A stretch of DNA of 64,000 nucleotides from Streptomyces sp. NBC_01283. Its GTDB lineage: Bacteria; Actinomycetota; Actinomycetes; Streptomycetales; Streptomycetaceae. The notes below the pieces were generated by a model. The model did not search any database and had not been told where the DNA came from. It saw only the letters and a list, made by a program, of their open reading frames with translations. Made by a program: the position numbers and the translations under genes. Positions 37,976 to 45,380 of this stretch are shown piece by piece. Location of the stretch: contig NZ_CP108430.1 of NCBI RefSeq assembly GCF_041435335.1, positions 7,405,001 to 7,469,000 of the forward strand. The letters run 5' to 3'. The stretch's first letter is position 1. Each line of letters starts with the position of its first letter.

Positions 37976-38506
37976 ATGACTCGGCCCTGCATGCCTCACT
38001 CGCTCATCCCCGCGTTGCGTCCGCTCCTCGCCGCCGAGGCCTCCGCCGCGGCGCACGGCTCCGGCACCGACCCCGGCGACCTCGAACAGGCCGTCTGGCT
38101 GCGCCTGCTGGAACGCATGGACGCCGCCGACCCACCCGCCGACCCGGCCACCTGGATGCGCGCCGCCGTCGCCTCCGAGGCGCGCCGCACCCGGCGTACC
38201 GCGGAACGCGAAGTGGCGTACGCGACCGAGCCCGCCGACGACTCCGAGCGCGGACCCGAACAGCGCGCCCTGCGGGCCGACCGCGACCGCACCCTGCACG
38301 CAGCGGTGCGCAGACTGCCCGGCCGCTGCCCCGGTCTCATGGCGGCGCTGCTGTCCCCCAAGGACCTCACCTACCGGGAGATCGCAGGTGAGTTGGGAAT
38401 GTCACAGGGCAGTCTGGGGCCTGAACGTTCCCGTTGCCTGGGATGCCTGCGCAGAATGCTCGCGGCGGAGGTTGCGGCTCCTGAACCGTGGGGAAAGGAG
38501 CGATAG
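37976..38506 (+). CDS. degenerate sigma-70-like protein
   Basis: A 176-residue protein. The C-terminal part looks like sigma region 4: VRRLPGRCPGLMAALL, then LTYREIAGELGMSQGSLGPER, an HTH with the YxEIA-x-ELG pattern. The N-terminal part has only a weak region 2 pattern (DLEQAVWLRLLERM, WMRAAVASEARRTRR). It is smaller than usual ECF sigma factors and has no recognisable anti-sigma gene beside it. Streptomyces carries similar proteins annotated as sigma factors. ATG 37976 or 37991 may be the start; neither has a clear ribosome binding site. Confidence 0.7.
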   Translation: MTRPCMPHSLIPALRPLLAAEASAAAHGSGTDPGDLEQAVWLRLLERMDAADPPADPATWMRAAVASEARRTRRTAEREVAYATEPADDSERGPEQRALRADRDRTLHAAVRRLPGRCPGLMAALLSPKDLTYREIAGELGMSQGSLGPERSRCLGCLRRMLAAEVAAPEPWGKER

Positions 38507-38543
38507 ACAACCGGCGGAGCAGGTGAGCGGGAGGCATGCACAC

Positions 38544-39047
38544 ATGGGCATGAGCGTGACCATCTCGGAGGCGGGCGGACAGGACGCCGAGAAGATCCTC
38601 AAACTGCAGTACCTGTGCTACCAGAGCGAGGCCGAGCTGTACGGCGACTATTCCATCGAGCCGCTCACCCAGTCCCTCGACTCCATCCAGACCGAACTGA
38701 CCGCCGGCAGCGTGCTGGTGGCCCGGCTCGGGGACGAGGTGGTCGCGTCGGTGCGCGGCACGGTCGACCCCGACGGAACGGCGCGGATCGACAAACTCAT
38801 CGTCCACCCCAGGATGCAGCGCCACGGCCTGGGCGGCCGGCTCCTAGACGCGATAGAGAGGCACCTGGGGGAGGGCGGCACCGCCAAGTGCTTCCAGCTC
38901 TTCAGCGGCCATCGCAGCGAGCAGAATCTCCAGCTCTACCGCAAGCATGGGTACGCCGCGGTCGGCACCGAGCACGTGAACGAACGGCTCACGCGGATCA
39001 CCCTCGCCAAGGACGTCGACGCGCGCGCCTTCGTGGCCAGCGCCTAG
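38544..39047 (+). CDS. GNAT-family N-acetyltransferase
   Basis: A 167-residue GNAT. Motif A is KLIVHPRMQRHGLGGRLLDAI (about residues 85-105; 20 residues here are split KLIVHPRMQR and HGLGGRLLDAI). Motif B is the LYRKHGYAAVGTEHV segment. The N-terminal KILKLQYLCYQSEAELYGDY is typical of a subgroup found in Streptomyces. ATG 38544 with GGGAGG at 38529-38534. It lies 37 bases after the sigma-like gene and may be co-transcribed. Substrate unknown. Confidence 0.87.
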   Translation: MGMSVTISEAGGQDAEKILKLQYLCYQSEAELYGDYSIEPLTQSLDSIQTELTAGSVLVARLGDEVVASVRGTVDPDGTARIDKLIVHPRMQRHGLGGRLLDAIERHLGEGGTAKCFQLFSGHRSEQNLQLYRKHGYAAVGTEHVNERLTRITLAKDVDARAFVASA

Positions 39048-39063
39048 CCGCCGCCCGCGCCCC

Positions 39064-39489
39064 TCACAGGGCCTTGCGGGCCTTGTTCAGCCAGAAGATC
39101 CCGGTGATCGGCAGGATCACCGGGATGAACAGATAGCCCATCCCGAAGTCCGACCACACCGTGGCGTCGGGGAAGGCGGACGGTTCGACGAGCGTCCAGG
39201 TGCCCACCGCCAGGACGCCCACCAGCTCGGCGGCGCAGCACACCAGCGCCGCCCTGCGGGCCTTCTCGCCGCCGCGCACGAGCGAGTACGTGATGAAGCC
39301 GTAGACGAGACCCGCGAGCGCGGACAGCGTGTACGCGAGCGGCGCCTTGTGGAAGTCCGTCGAGATCTGGACGGCGGAGCGCGACACGGCGCCGACCACC
39401 ATCACCCCGTACAGCCACACCAGCAGGATGCCCGGCCCGGTGATCAGCTTCTGCTTCCGCTCCTCGGGCTCCGTCACCGTCACCGTCAC
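39064..39489 (-). CDS. four-TM integral membrane protein (second of coupled pair)
   Basis: A 141-residue protein with about four membrane helices (GILLVWLYGVMVVGAVSRS, YTLSALAGLVYGFITYSLV, ALVCCAAELVGVLAVGTW, GYLFIPVILPITGIFWL). No family with known function is recognised. The start lies in a GGTGAC hexamer repeated four times, so GTG at 39489, 39483 or 39477 could be used; the first follows a GGGAGGC. The upstream gene stops at 39491, so translation is probably coupled. Confidence 0.8.
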   Translation of the reverse strand: MTVTVTEPEERKQKLITGPGILLVWLYGVMVVGAVSRSAVQISTDFHKAPLAYTLSALAGLVYGFITYSLVRGGEKARRAALVCCAAELVGVLAVGTWTLVEPSAFPDATVWSDFGMGYLFIPVILPITGIFWLNKARKAL

Positions 39490-39490
39490 C

Positions 39491-39850
39491 TCAGCCTCCC
39501 CAGATGTCGTAGAGCCGCACCTGGAGCACGGCAAGGACCACGCCACCCGCGGCGACCGTGATGGAGCCCCAACGGGTGCGCTCCGCCAGGGACATGAAGC
39601 CCGCCGCCGGGATGCACGCGAAGGAACCGATCAGATACGCCACGAAGATCGTCGTGCCCTGCTCCGGCTTCTCGCCCCGCGCCAGCTGGACGATGCCGAC
39701 GATCAGCTGGACGGTGGCCAGGAACGTCACCACACCCATGCCGATGAAGTGCCAGTCCTTGGTCGGCTGGTCCCGGTAGGCGGCGAAGCCGCACCACGCG
39801 GCGAGGGCGAGCGCGGCCACGGCGGTCGCGATCGTCAGGGCAACAAGCAT
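39491..39850 (-). CDS. four-TM integral membrane protein (first of coupled pair)
   Basis: A 119-residue membrane protein with about four helices (LTIATAVAALALAAWCGF, FIGMGVVTFLATVQLIVGIV, IFVAYLIGSFACIPAAGF, ITVAAGGVVLAVLQVRLYD). It heads a two-gene operon with the 141-residue membrane protein. Size and helix pattern resemble a heteromeric membrane pair, but I recognise no conserved functional motif. ATG 39848-39850. Confidence 0.8.
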   Translation of the reverse strand: MLVALTIATAVAALALAAWCGFAAYRDQPTKDWHFIGMGVVTFLATVQLIVGIVQLARGEKPEQGTTIFVAYLIGSFACIPAAGFMSLAERTRWGSITVAAGGVVLAVLQVRLYDIWGG

Positions 39851-39920
39851 GCCGTGACTTTATTACGGGCCCTATGACCCGATGCGCGCACCCCAGGGGT
39901 GCCCCGTACGCTCGGACACC

Positions 39921-40568
39921 ATGAAGATCCACGCTGAAGCGCTCCTGTTCGACAACGACGGCACCCTCATCTCCTCCATGGAGTCGGTGTACCGCTGCTG
40001 GAGCCGCTTGGCGCAGGAGTACGGGATCACCGCCGAGGAATTCGCGCGGGTCGAGCTGCACGGCAGGCCCGCCGCCGAGATCATCGCCGACATGCTGCCC
40101 GCCGAGCGCGTGGCCGAGGCCGTCGCCCGCATCGAGGAGCTGGAGGTCTCGGACGTCGCGGGCGGCGTCGTGCTGCTCCCCGGCACCCGAGAGCTGCTTG
40201 AATCCCTGCCGCCCGAGCGCTGGGCCGTCGTCACCTCCGCCGGGCGGCGGCTGGCCGAGGCCCGGCTCGCGGAGGTCGGCATCGACGCCAAGATGGTGAT
40301 CGCCGCCGACGACATCACGCGCGGCAAGCCCGACCCGGAGCCCTTCCTGCTCGCCGCCGTGAAACTGGGCGTCGACCCGGCACGCTGCGTCGTCTTCGAG
40401 GACGCTCCCGCGGGTCTCACGGCGGGGCGCGCGGCAGGCATGACCACCGTGGCGTTGGCCACAACGCACACCGCGGGCGAGCTCTTCGCGGACGTCGTCG
40501 TGAAGGACCTCTCGGCCGTGTCCGCACTGGCCACCGAGGGTGGCGTGGAGATCACCGCGGAGGGCTGA
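39921..40568 (+). CDS. HAD-IA family phosphatase
   Basis: A 215-residue haloacid-dehalogenase-like hydrolase of the beta-phosphoglucomutase/phosphoglycolate phosphatase type. Motif I LLFDNDGTLISSMES (nucleophile Asp), motif II VVTSAGRRL, motif III with Lys in ITRGKPDPEPFLLAA, motif IV VVFEDAPAGLTAGRAAG. The cap domain is inserted after motif I. It most resembles sugar-phosphatase (YfbT/YniC) members. ATG 39921. It precedes the met operon but a palindrome at 40601-40625 separates them. Confidence 0.9.
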   Translation: MKIHAEALLFDNDGTLISSMESVYRCWSRLAQEYGITAEEFARVELHGRPAAEIIADMLPAERVAEAVARIEELEVSDVAGGVVLLPGTRELLESLPPERWAVVTSAGRRLAEARLAEVGIDAKMVIAADDITRGKPDPEPFLLAAVKLGVDPARCVVFEDAPAGLTAGRAAGMTTVALATTHTAGELFADVVVKDLSAVSALATEGGVEITAEG

Positions 40569-40600
40569 GCAGCCGTCCCCATGGGGCCGCACCTGTCCAC

Positions 40601-40625
40601 CGGTTGTCCGTATAGCGGACAACCG
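40601..40625. promoter_or_regulatory. perfect palindrome upstream of the met operon leader
   Basis: CGGTTGTCCG-TATAG-CGGACAACCG: 10-bp arms around a 5-base AT-rich centre, 39 bases before the leader-peptide ATG. The architecture fits a dimeric repressor operator better than a terminator because no T-run follows. The cognate regulator is unknown and I noticed no other copy in the window. Confidence 0.6.
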
Positions 40626-40663
40626 TGGCGGGCCGCGGACGCACGCGTGTTTTACTGGTCCAC

Positions 40664-40750
40664 ATGACCACGACGAGCAACCGCACCCTTGCGACCGAGG
40701 CGATCACGACGCCCGGTGCTCGTTGTATGTGTCGAATGTGCGCCTTCTGA
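40664..40750 (+). CDS. 28-aa Cys/Met-rich leader peptide upstream of metNIQ
   Basis: ATG at 40664 opens 28 codons ending TGA at 40748-40750. The peptide starts MTTTSNRTLA and ends CMCRMCAF, so three Cys and two Met codons lie within six codons next to the stop. It precedes a methionine/sulfur ABC importer by 224 bases. Cys-rich leader ORFs that sense cysteine by ribosome stalling are known in actinobacteria (mycobacteria), so this is probably a regulatory uORF. It may be read from a leaderless transcript: TTTTACT lies just upstream and no ribosome binding site is visible. Confidence 0.6.
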   Translation: MTTTSNRTLATEAITTPGARCMCRMCAF

Positions 40751-40974
40751 GGGCCCCCGCACCACTCCTGAGCATCGCGCCCCGAAGCGAAGCCGCTGTG
40801 CCACGCCCCTATGCGACGTACGCCTTACCGGCGACATGACGTAGGAAGCGAGCCTGCCCCGCGCACACCTCCTCCGGTTCCTTTCGCCACCGCGAGAAAC
40901 CGTGCCGCGTTCCCCACGAATGCCCCGTGCCCGGCGACAACCGCGCCGCGCACTCGACAGTGACGGAAACCCCT

Positions 40975-42033
40975 GTGATCACCACTTCCGGCCTTACCAA
41001 GGTCTACCGCTCACGCGGTCGTGAAGTAACTGCCCTCGACGGCGTCGATCTGCATGTCCGCGAAGGCGAGGTGTACGGCGTCATCGGCCAGTCCGGCGCC
41101 GGCAAATCCTCGCTGATCCGCTGCGTGAACCTCCTGGAGCGCCCCACCGCCGGCACCGTCAGTGTCGCCGGCCAGGACCTCACCGCCCTCGCGGGGCGCG
41201 GCAGCCGCGCGAGCAAGGACCTGCGCCGGGCGCGCAGCCGCATCGGCATGGTCTTCCAGCACTTCAACCTGCTGTCCTCGCGCACCGTCAAGGACAACGT
41301 CGAACTGCCCCTGGAGATCCTCGGCCTCAGCGGCGCCGAGCGCTCCCGCAAGGCCCTCGAACTCCTCGACCTGGTCGGCCTCGCCGACAAGGCGAAGTCC
41401 TACCCCGCGCAGCTCTCCGGCGGCCAGAAGCAGCGCGTCGGCATCGCCCGCGCGCTCGCCGGCGACCCGAAGGTGCTGCTCTCCGACGAGGCGACCAGCG
41501 CCCTCGACCCGGAGACCACCCGCTCCATCCTGCGGCTCCTGCGCGACCTCAACCAGCAGCTCGGCCTGACCGTCCTGCTGATCACGCACGAGATGGACGT
41601 CGTCAAGAGCGTCTGCGACTCCGCCGCCCTCATGGAGAACGGGCAGATCGTCGAGTCCGGCACCGTCACCGAGCTGCTCGCGACGCCCGGCTCCGAGCTG
41701 GCCGCCGCGCTCTTCCCGGTCAGCGGCGAGGCCACGGGCACCGACCGCACCGTCGTCGACGTGACCTTCCACGGCGAGGCCGCGACCCAGCCGGTCATCT
41801 CCCAGCTGTCGCGCACGTACAACATCGACATCTCGATCCTCGGCGCCGCGATGGACACCGTCGCGGGCAAGCAGGTCGGCCGCATGCGCATCGAACTGCC
41901 CGGCCGCTTCGAGGAGAACGTCGTCCCGATCGGCTTCCTGCGCGAGCAGGGACTGCAGGTCGACATCGCGGGCCACGACCCCGTGACCACACCGGAGAAC
42001 GCCACGCTGCTGGTCAAGGAAGGTGCCAAGTGA
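40975..42033 (+). CDS. metN: methionine ABC transporter ATP-binding protein
   Basis: A 352-residue ABC ATPase energising methionine import. Walker A GQSGAGKSSLI, Q-loop VFQHFNL, signature LSGGQKQR, Walker B VLLSDEATSALD and the H-loop LLITHEMD are complete. The C-terminal ~90 residues (VDVTFHGEAATQPVISQLS ... GRFEENVVPIGFL) form the NIL/ACT-like methionine-sensing domain that inhibits the transporter. GTG at 40975 (homology begins ITTSGLTKVY) is the preferred start; GTG 40960 or ATG 40927 are alternatives without a clear ribosome binding site. The stop overlaps the permease start. Confidence 0.93.
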   Translation: MITTSGLTKVYRSRGREVTALDGVDLHVREGEVYGVIGQSGAGKSSLIRCVNLLERPTAGTVSVAGQDLTALAGRGSRASKDLRRARSRIGMVFQHFNLLSSRTVKDNVELPLEILGLSGAERSRKALELLDLVGLADKAKSYPAQLSGGQKQRVGIARALAGDPKVLLSDEATSALDPETTRSILRLLRDLNQQLGLTVLLITHEMDVVKSVCDSAALMENGQIVESGTVTELLATPGSELAAALFPVSGEATGTDRTVVDVTFHGEAATQPVISQLSRTYNIDISILGAAMDTVAGKQVGRMRIELPGRFEENVVPIGFLREQGLQVDIAGHDPVTTPENATLLVKEGAK

Positions 42034-42761
42034 CCTGGTCGGAGATGCAGCCCCTGCTGGAGCAGGCCTGTTGGGACACCCTCTACATGGTCGGCTGGTC
42101 GACGCTGATAGCCGTCGTCGCCGGACTGCCGCTCGGCATCCTGCTGGTCCTCACCGACCGCGGTGGGCTGCTGCAGAACACAGTCCTGAACAAGCTCATC
42201 GGGCAGATCGTGAACATCGCGCGTTCGATGCCCTTCATCATCCTCATGGTCGCGCTGATGGGCTTCACGCGCTGGATCACGGGCACCACGATCGGTCGTG
42301 AGGCCGCCATCGTGCCGCTCGCGATCGGCGCGACGCCGTTCTTCGCGCGGCTCGTGGAGACCGCGGTGCGCGAGGTCGACGGCGGCCTCGTCGAGGCCGT
42401 CCAGTCGATGGGCGGCAACACCTGGACCATCGTGCGCAAGGTCCTCGTGCCGGAGTCGCTGCCCTCGCTGATCTCCAGCACCACCACGACGATCGTCACG
42501 ATCATCGGCTACTCGGCCATCACCGGCGCCGTCGGCGCGGGCGGCCTCGGCGACATCGCCATCCGCTACGGCTACCAGCGCTTCGAGACCGAACTGATGT
42601 GGATCACCGTCGGCATCCTCGCCGTCGTCATCTCCGTCATCCAGTTCGGCGGCGACTACGCGGCCCGCAGGTTGCACCGGCGCGGCGGCCACTCGGGCGC
42701 CGCCCCCAAGCTGCGCCTGCTCAAGCTCAAGACACCGCCGCCCCCGACCCCCTCGATCTGA
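42030..42761 (+). CDS. metI: methionine ABC transporter permease
   Basis: A 243-residue permease with about five membrane helices (TLIAVVAGLPLGILLVLTDR, SMPFIILMVALMGFTRWI, ITVGILAVVISVIQF). The EAA-like loop reads VEAVQSMGGNTWTIVRKVL, which contacts the MetN ATPase. YSAITGAVGAGGLGDIAIRYGYQRF is typical of MetI (in pieces: YSAITGAVGAGGLGDIA). GTG 42030 overlaps the metN stop by four bases. Confidence 0.94.
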   Translation: MTWSEMQPLLEQACWDTLYMVGWSTLIAVVAGLPLGILLVLTDRGGLLQNTVLNKLIGQIVNIARSMPFIILMVALMGFTRWITGTTIGREAAIVPLAIGATPFFARLVETAVREVDGGLVEAVQSMGGNTWTIVRKVLVPESLPSLISSTTTTIVTIIGYSAITGAVGAGGLGDIAIRYGYQRFETELMWITVGILAVVISVIQFGGDYAARRLHRRGGHSGAAPKLRLLKLKTPPPPTPSI

Positions 42762-42817
42762 CCCACCCCCGCACACCCCATCGCGGGGCGTACCACCCAT
42801 GGAGAAAGGCACTTTTC

Positions 42818-43651
42818 GTGCGTAACACCGCCAAGATCACCACCGCTGTCCTCGCTGCCGGAGCCCTCACCCTCGGGCTCTCCGCCTGCGGCTCCGACAA
42901 GGGCTCCGCCGCGGACAAGGACGGCAAGCTCATCGTCGCCGCGACCCCGACGCCGCAGGGCGAGATCCTGGACTACGTCCAGAAGAACCTCGCCAAGAAG
43001 GCCGGTCTCGACCTCGAGGTCAAGGAGTTCACCGACTACGTCACGCCGAACACCGCCGTTCAGCAGGGCGAGGTCTTCGCGAACTACTTCCAGCACAAGC
43101 CGTACCTCGACGACTTCAACAAGAAGAACGGGACGGACATCGTTCCCGTCCCGAACGCGACGGTGCACCTGGAGCCGCTCGGCGTCTACTCCAAGAACGT
43201 CAAGAAGCTCGACGGCCTCAAGAAGGGCGCCACGATCGCGCTCCCGAACGACACCACGAACGAGGCCCGCGCGCTCAAGCTCCTGGCCGACAACGGACTG
43301 ATCGAGCTCAAGAAGGGCGTCGGCTACGAGGCCACCCCCAAGGACGTCTCGAAGAACCCCAAGAACCTCAAGTTCAAGGAGCTAGAAGCCGCCCAGGTGC
43401 CCCGCTCCCTCGGTGACGTCGACGCCGCGGTGATCAACGGCAACTACGCCCTGGAGGCCAAGCTCAGCCCGGCCAAGGACGCCATCGCCGCCGAGCCTGC
43501 CAAGGGCAACCCCTACGGCAACTTCCTCGCCGTGAAGAAGGGCGACGAGAACGACCCGCGCGTCAAGAAGCTCGCCAAGCTCCTCACCTCGCCCGAGGTC
43601 AAGAAGTTCATCGACGACAAGTACGACGGTGCCGTCGTCGCGGCGTTCTGA
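42818..43651 (+). CDS. metQ: methionine-binding lipoprotein MetQ (copy 1)
   Basis: A 277-residue NlpA/MetQ-family substrate-binding lipoprotein. Signal and lipobox MRNTAKITTAVLAAGALTLG-LSAC place the lipidated Cys at residue 24. The binding domain shows IVAATPTPQGEILDYV, EFTDYVTPNTAVQQGEVFAN, IALPNDTTNEARALKLL and LTSPEVKKFIDDKY. GTG 42818 follows GGAGAAAGG. It is followed 2 bases later by a paralogue of nearly the same length. Confidence 0.93.
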   Translation: MRNTAKITTAVLAAGALTLGLSACGSDKGSAADKDGKLIVAATPTPQGEILDYVQKNLAKKAGLDLEVKEFTDYVTPNTAVQQGEVFANYFQHKPYLDDFNKKNGTDIVPVPNATVHLEPLGVYSKNVKKLDGLKKGATIALPNDTTNEARALKLLADNGLIELKKGVGYEATPKDVSKNPKNLKFKELEAAQVPRSLGDVDAAVINGNYALEAKLSPAKDAIAAEPAKGNPYGNFLAVKKGDENDPRVKKLAKLLTSPEVKKFIDDKYDGAVVAAF

Positions 43652-43653
43652 TC

Positions 43654-44481
43654 ATGCGCAGGCACGTCACGGCCGCCGTCACCGGCGCGCTCGCCCTCAC
43701 GCTCGGGCTGACCGCGTGCGGCAGCGGATCCGGCTCGGGAGGCGCCGACAGTGACACGCTCACCGTCGGCGCCACCCCGACCCCGGCCGGCGAAGTCCTC
43801 ACGTACATCAAGGAGAACCTCGCGAAGAAGAAGGGACTCGACCTCCGGATCACGGAGTTCACTGACTACGTCACGCCGAACACCGCGCTCCAGGAAGGGT
43901 CCCTCGACGCCAACCTCTACCAGCACGCCCCGTACCTGGAGGACTTCAACAAGTCCAAGAAGACGGAGCTCACGCCGGTGACCGAGGTCTATCTGCCGCC
44001 GATGGGGGTGTACGCGAAGAAGGCGAAGGACGTCACCGAGCTGCCCGCCGGCGCGACCGTCGCCCTTCCGAACGACACCACCAACGAAGGCAGGGCGCTG
44101 CAACTCCTCGCCTCCCAGGGTGTCATCGGGCTCAAGAAGGGGGCCGGTTCGACCGCCACCCCCGGGGACGTCACGTCCAACCCGAAGAAGCTCACGCTCA
44201 AGCCGCTGGAACCCGCCCAGCTGCCCCGCTCCCTGGAAGACGTCGACGCCGCGGTCATCAACAACAACTACGCGCTCGACGCCGGACTCAGCCCCAAGAA
44301 GGACGCCATCCTTCTCGAGTCGCCCAAGGACAATCCGTACAACAACGTGCTCGCCGTCAAGAAGGGCGACGAGGACGATCCGCGGGTCAGGAAGCTGGCC
44401 GAACTGCTCACTTCACCCGAGGTGAAACAGTTCATTCAGGACAAGTACAAGGGCTCCGTCCTGCCCGTCGAAACGAGCTGA
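43654..44481 (+). CDS. methionine-binding lipoprotein MetQ (copy 2)
   Basis: A 275-residue paralogue of the preceding lipoprotein, with lipobox LGLTACGSGS (lipid Cys about residue 22), VGATPTPAGEVLTYIKENLA, EFTDYVTPNTALQEGSLDAN, VALPNDTTNEGRALQLL and SPEVKQFIQDKYKGSVLP. ATG 43654 begins 2 bases after the stop of copy 1, so both come from one mRNA. Clear differences around the ligand loops (QHAPYLEDFNKSKKTEL vs QHKPYLDDFNKKNGTDI) leave room for different ligands. A terminator follows. Confidence 0.92.
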   Translation: MRRHVTAAVTGALALTLGLTACGSGSGSGGADSDTLTVGATPTPAGEVLTYIKENLAKKKGLDLRITEFTDYVTPNTALQEGSLDANLYQHAPYLEDFNKSKKTELTPVTEVYLPPMGVYAKKAKDVTELPAGATVALPNDTTNEGRALQLLASQGVIGLKKGAGSTATPGDVTSNPKKLTLKPLEPAQLPRSLEDVDAAVINNNYALDAGLSPKKDAILLESPKDNPYNNVLAVKKGDEDDPRVRKLAELLTSPEVKQFIQDKYKGSVLPVETS

Positions 44482-44506
44482 CGCACAGTCCGTTTCCGCC
44501 CTCGGC

Positions 44507-44541
44507 ACGGGGTCTGCTCCTGATGAAGGAGCGGACCCCGT
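44507..44541 (+). terminator. terminator of the met operon
   Basis: A 15-bp stem with one G-U pair (ACGGGGTCTGCTCCT with AGGAGCGGACCCCGT) and a GATGA loop, 25 bases after the second metQ. Confidence 0.8.
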
Positions 44542-44615
44542 GGTGCGTTTGCGCGTGGACATGCTGCATGCTGGGCTCTCCAGCAGGCCCGAGGTTCCAG
44601 GTTACGGAGCAGCGC

Positions 44616-45260
44616 ATGACAACCACCCTCCCCGACATCTCCATCAGCACGGAGCGGTTGGTGCTGCGCCCGTTCGAGGAAGCCGACGTCTCCGCGTACA
44701 CGGAGATGATGAACGACGAGATGGTCACCGCCTGGACCTCCGTGCCCCAGCCCTACACCGAGGCCGACGCCCGCGACTGGATCAACCGCCTCGCACCCGC
44801 CGAGCGCACCGAGGGCCGCGGAATCGCCCTCGCCGTCACGGAGTTCCTCACCCAGCGCCTGGTCGGCATCGTCCAACTGCGCGACATCGACTGGCGCGTA
44901 CGCTCCAGCGAACTCAGTTACGTCGTCGCCCCCTGGGCCCGCGGCGAGGGCTACGCGTCGGAGGCGGCGCTCGCCACCGCCCAGTGGCTCTTCAACGACC
45001 AGCGCTTCGAGCGGATCGAGCTGCGCACCGCCGCCGACAACACCGCGGCCCAGCAGGTCGCGCAGAAGATCGGCTGCATCAGCGAGGGAGTCCTGCGGGG
45101 CGCCTGGATAGCGCGTACGCGCAACGGCGGGGATCCGTTCGGCGGCTGGCTCGAGGTCCGCACCGACCTCATCGTGTGGAGCCTGCTCCCCGAAGATCTG
45201 GAAGGAGTGGGCGAGCAGCTCGCCGACAGCGGGTTCACGGCTTTCTCCGACTGGAACTGA
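44616..45260 (+). CDS. GNAT-family N-acetyltransferase (RimJ-like)
   Basis: A 214-residue GNAT of the acetyltransferase_3/RimJ-RimL type: ISTERLVLRPFEEADVSAY, YVVAPWARGEGYASEAALAT (motif A), FERIELRTAADNTAAQQVA and QKIGCISEGVLRG. Such enzymes acetylate the N-terminal amine of ribosomal proteins or small molecules. ATG 44616 has GGAG nine bases upstream. Monocistronic, preceded by the met terminator. Confidence 0.9.
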   Translation: MTTTLPDISISTERLVLRPFEEADVSAYTEMMNDEMVTAWTSVPQPYTEADARDWINRLAPAERTEGRGIALAVTEFLTQRLVGIVQLRDIDWRVRSSELSYVVAPWARGEGYASEAALATAQWLFNDQRFERIELRTAADNTAAQQVAQKIGCISEGVLRGAWIARTRNGGDPFGGWLEVRTDLIVWSLLPEDLEGVGEQLADSGFTAFSDWN

Positions 45261-45380
45261 CCGCCGGGGCGTCACGCCGGTCCAGCAGGTACGCTCGCCC
45301 CTGGCCGCACGCGGTTGTCCCCTACACGCGATGCCCGGCCCCCCTCAGACGATCCGCGAGACTCCAGGAGACAGACGACG

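Noticed and set aside
40626..40974. SAM riboswitch before metNIQ
   Set aside because: No SAM-I, SAM-II or SAM-IV core signature was recognised; the leader ORF and palindrome explain the region better. A covariance search would be decisive.
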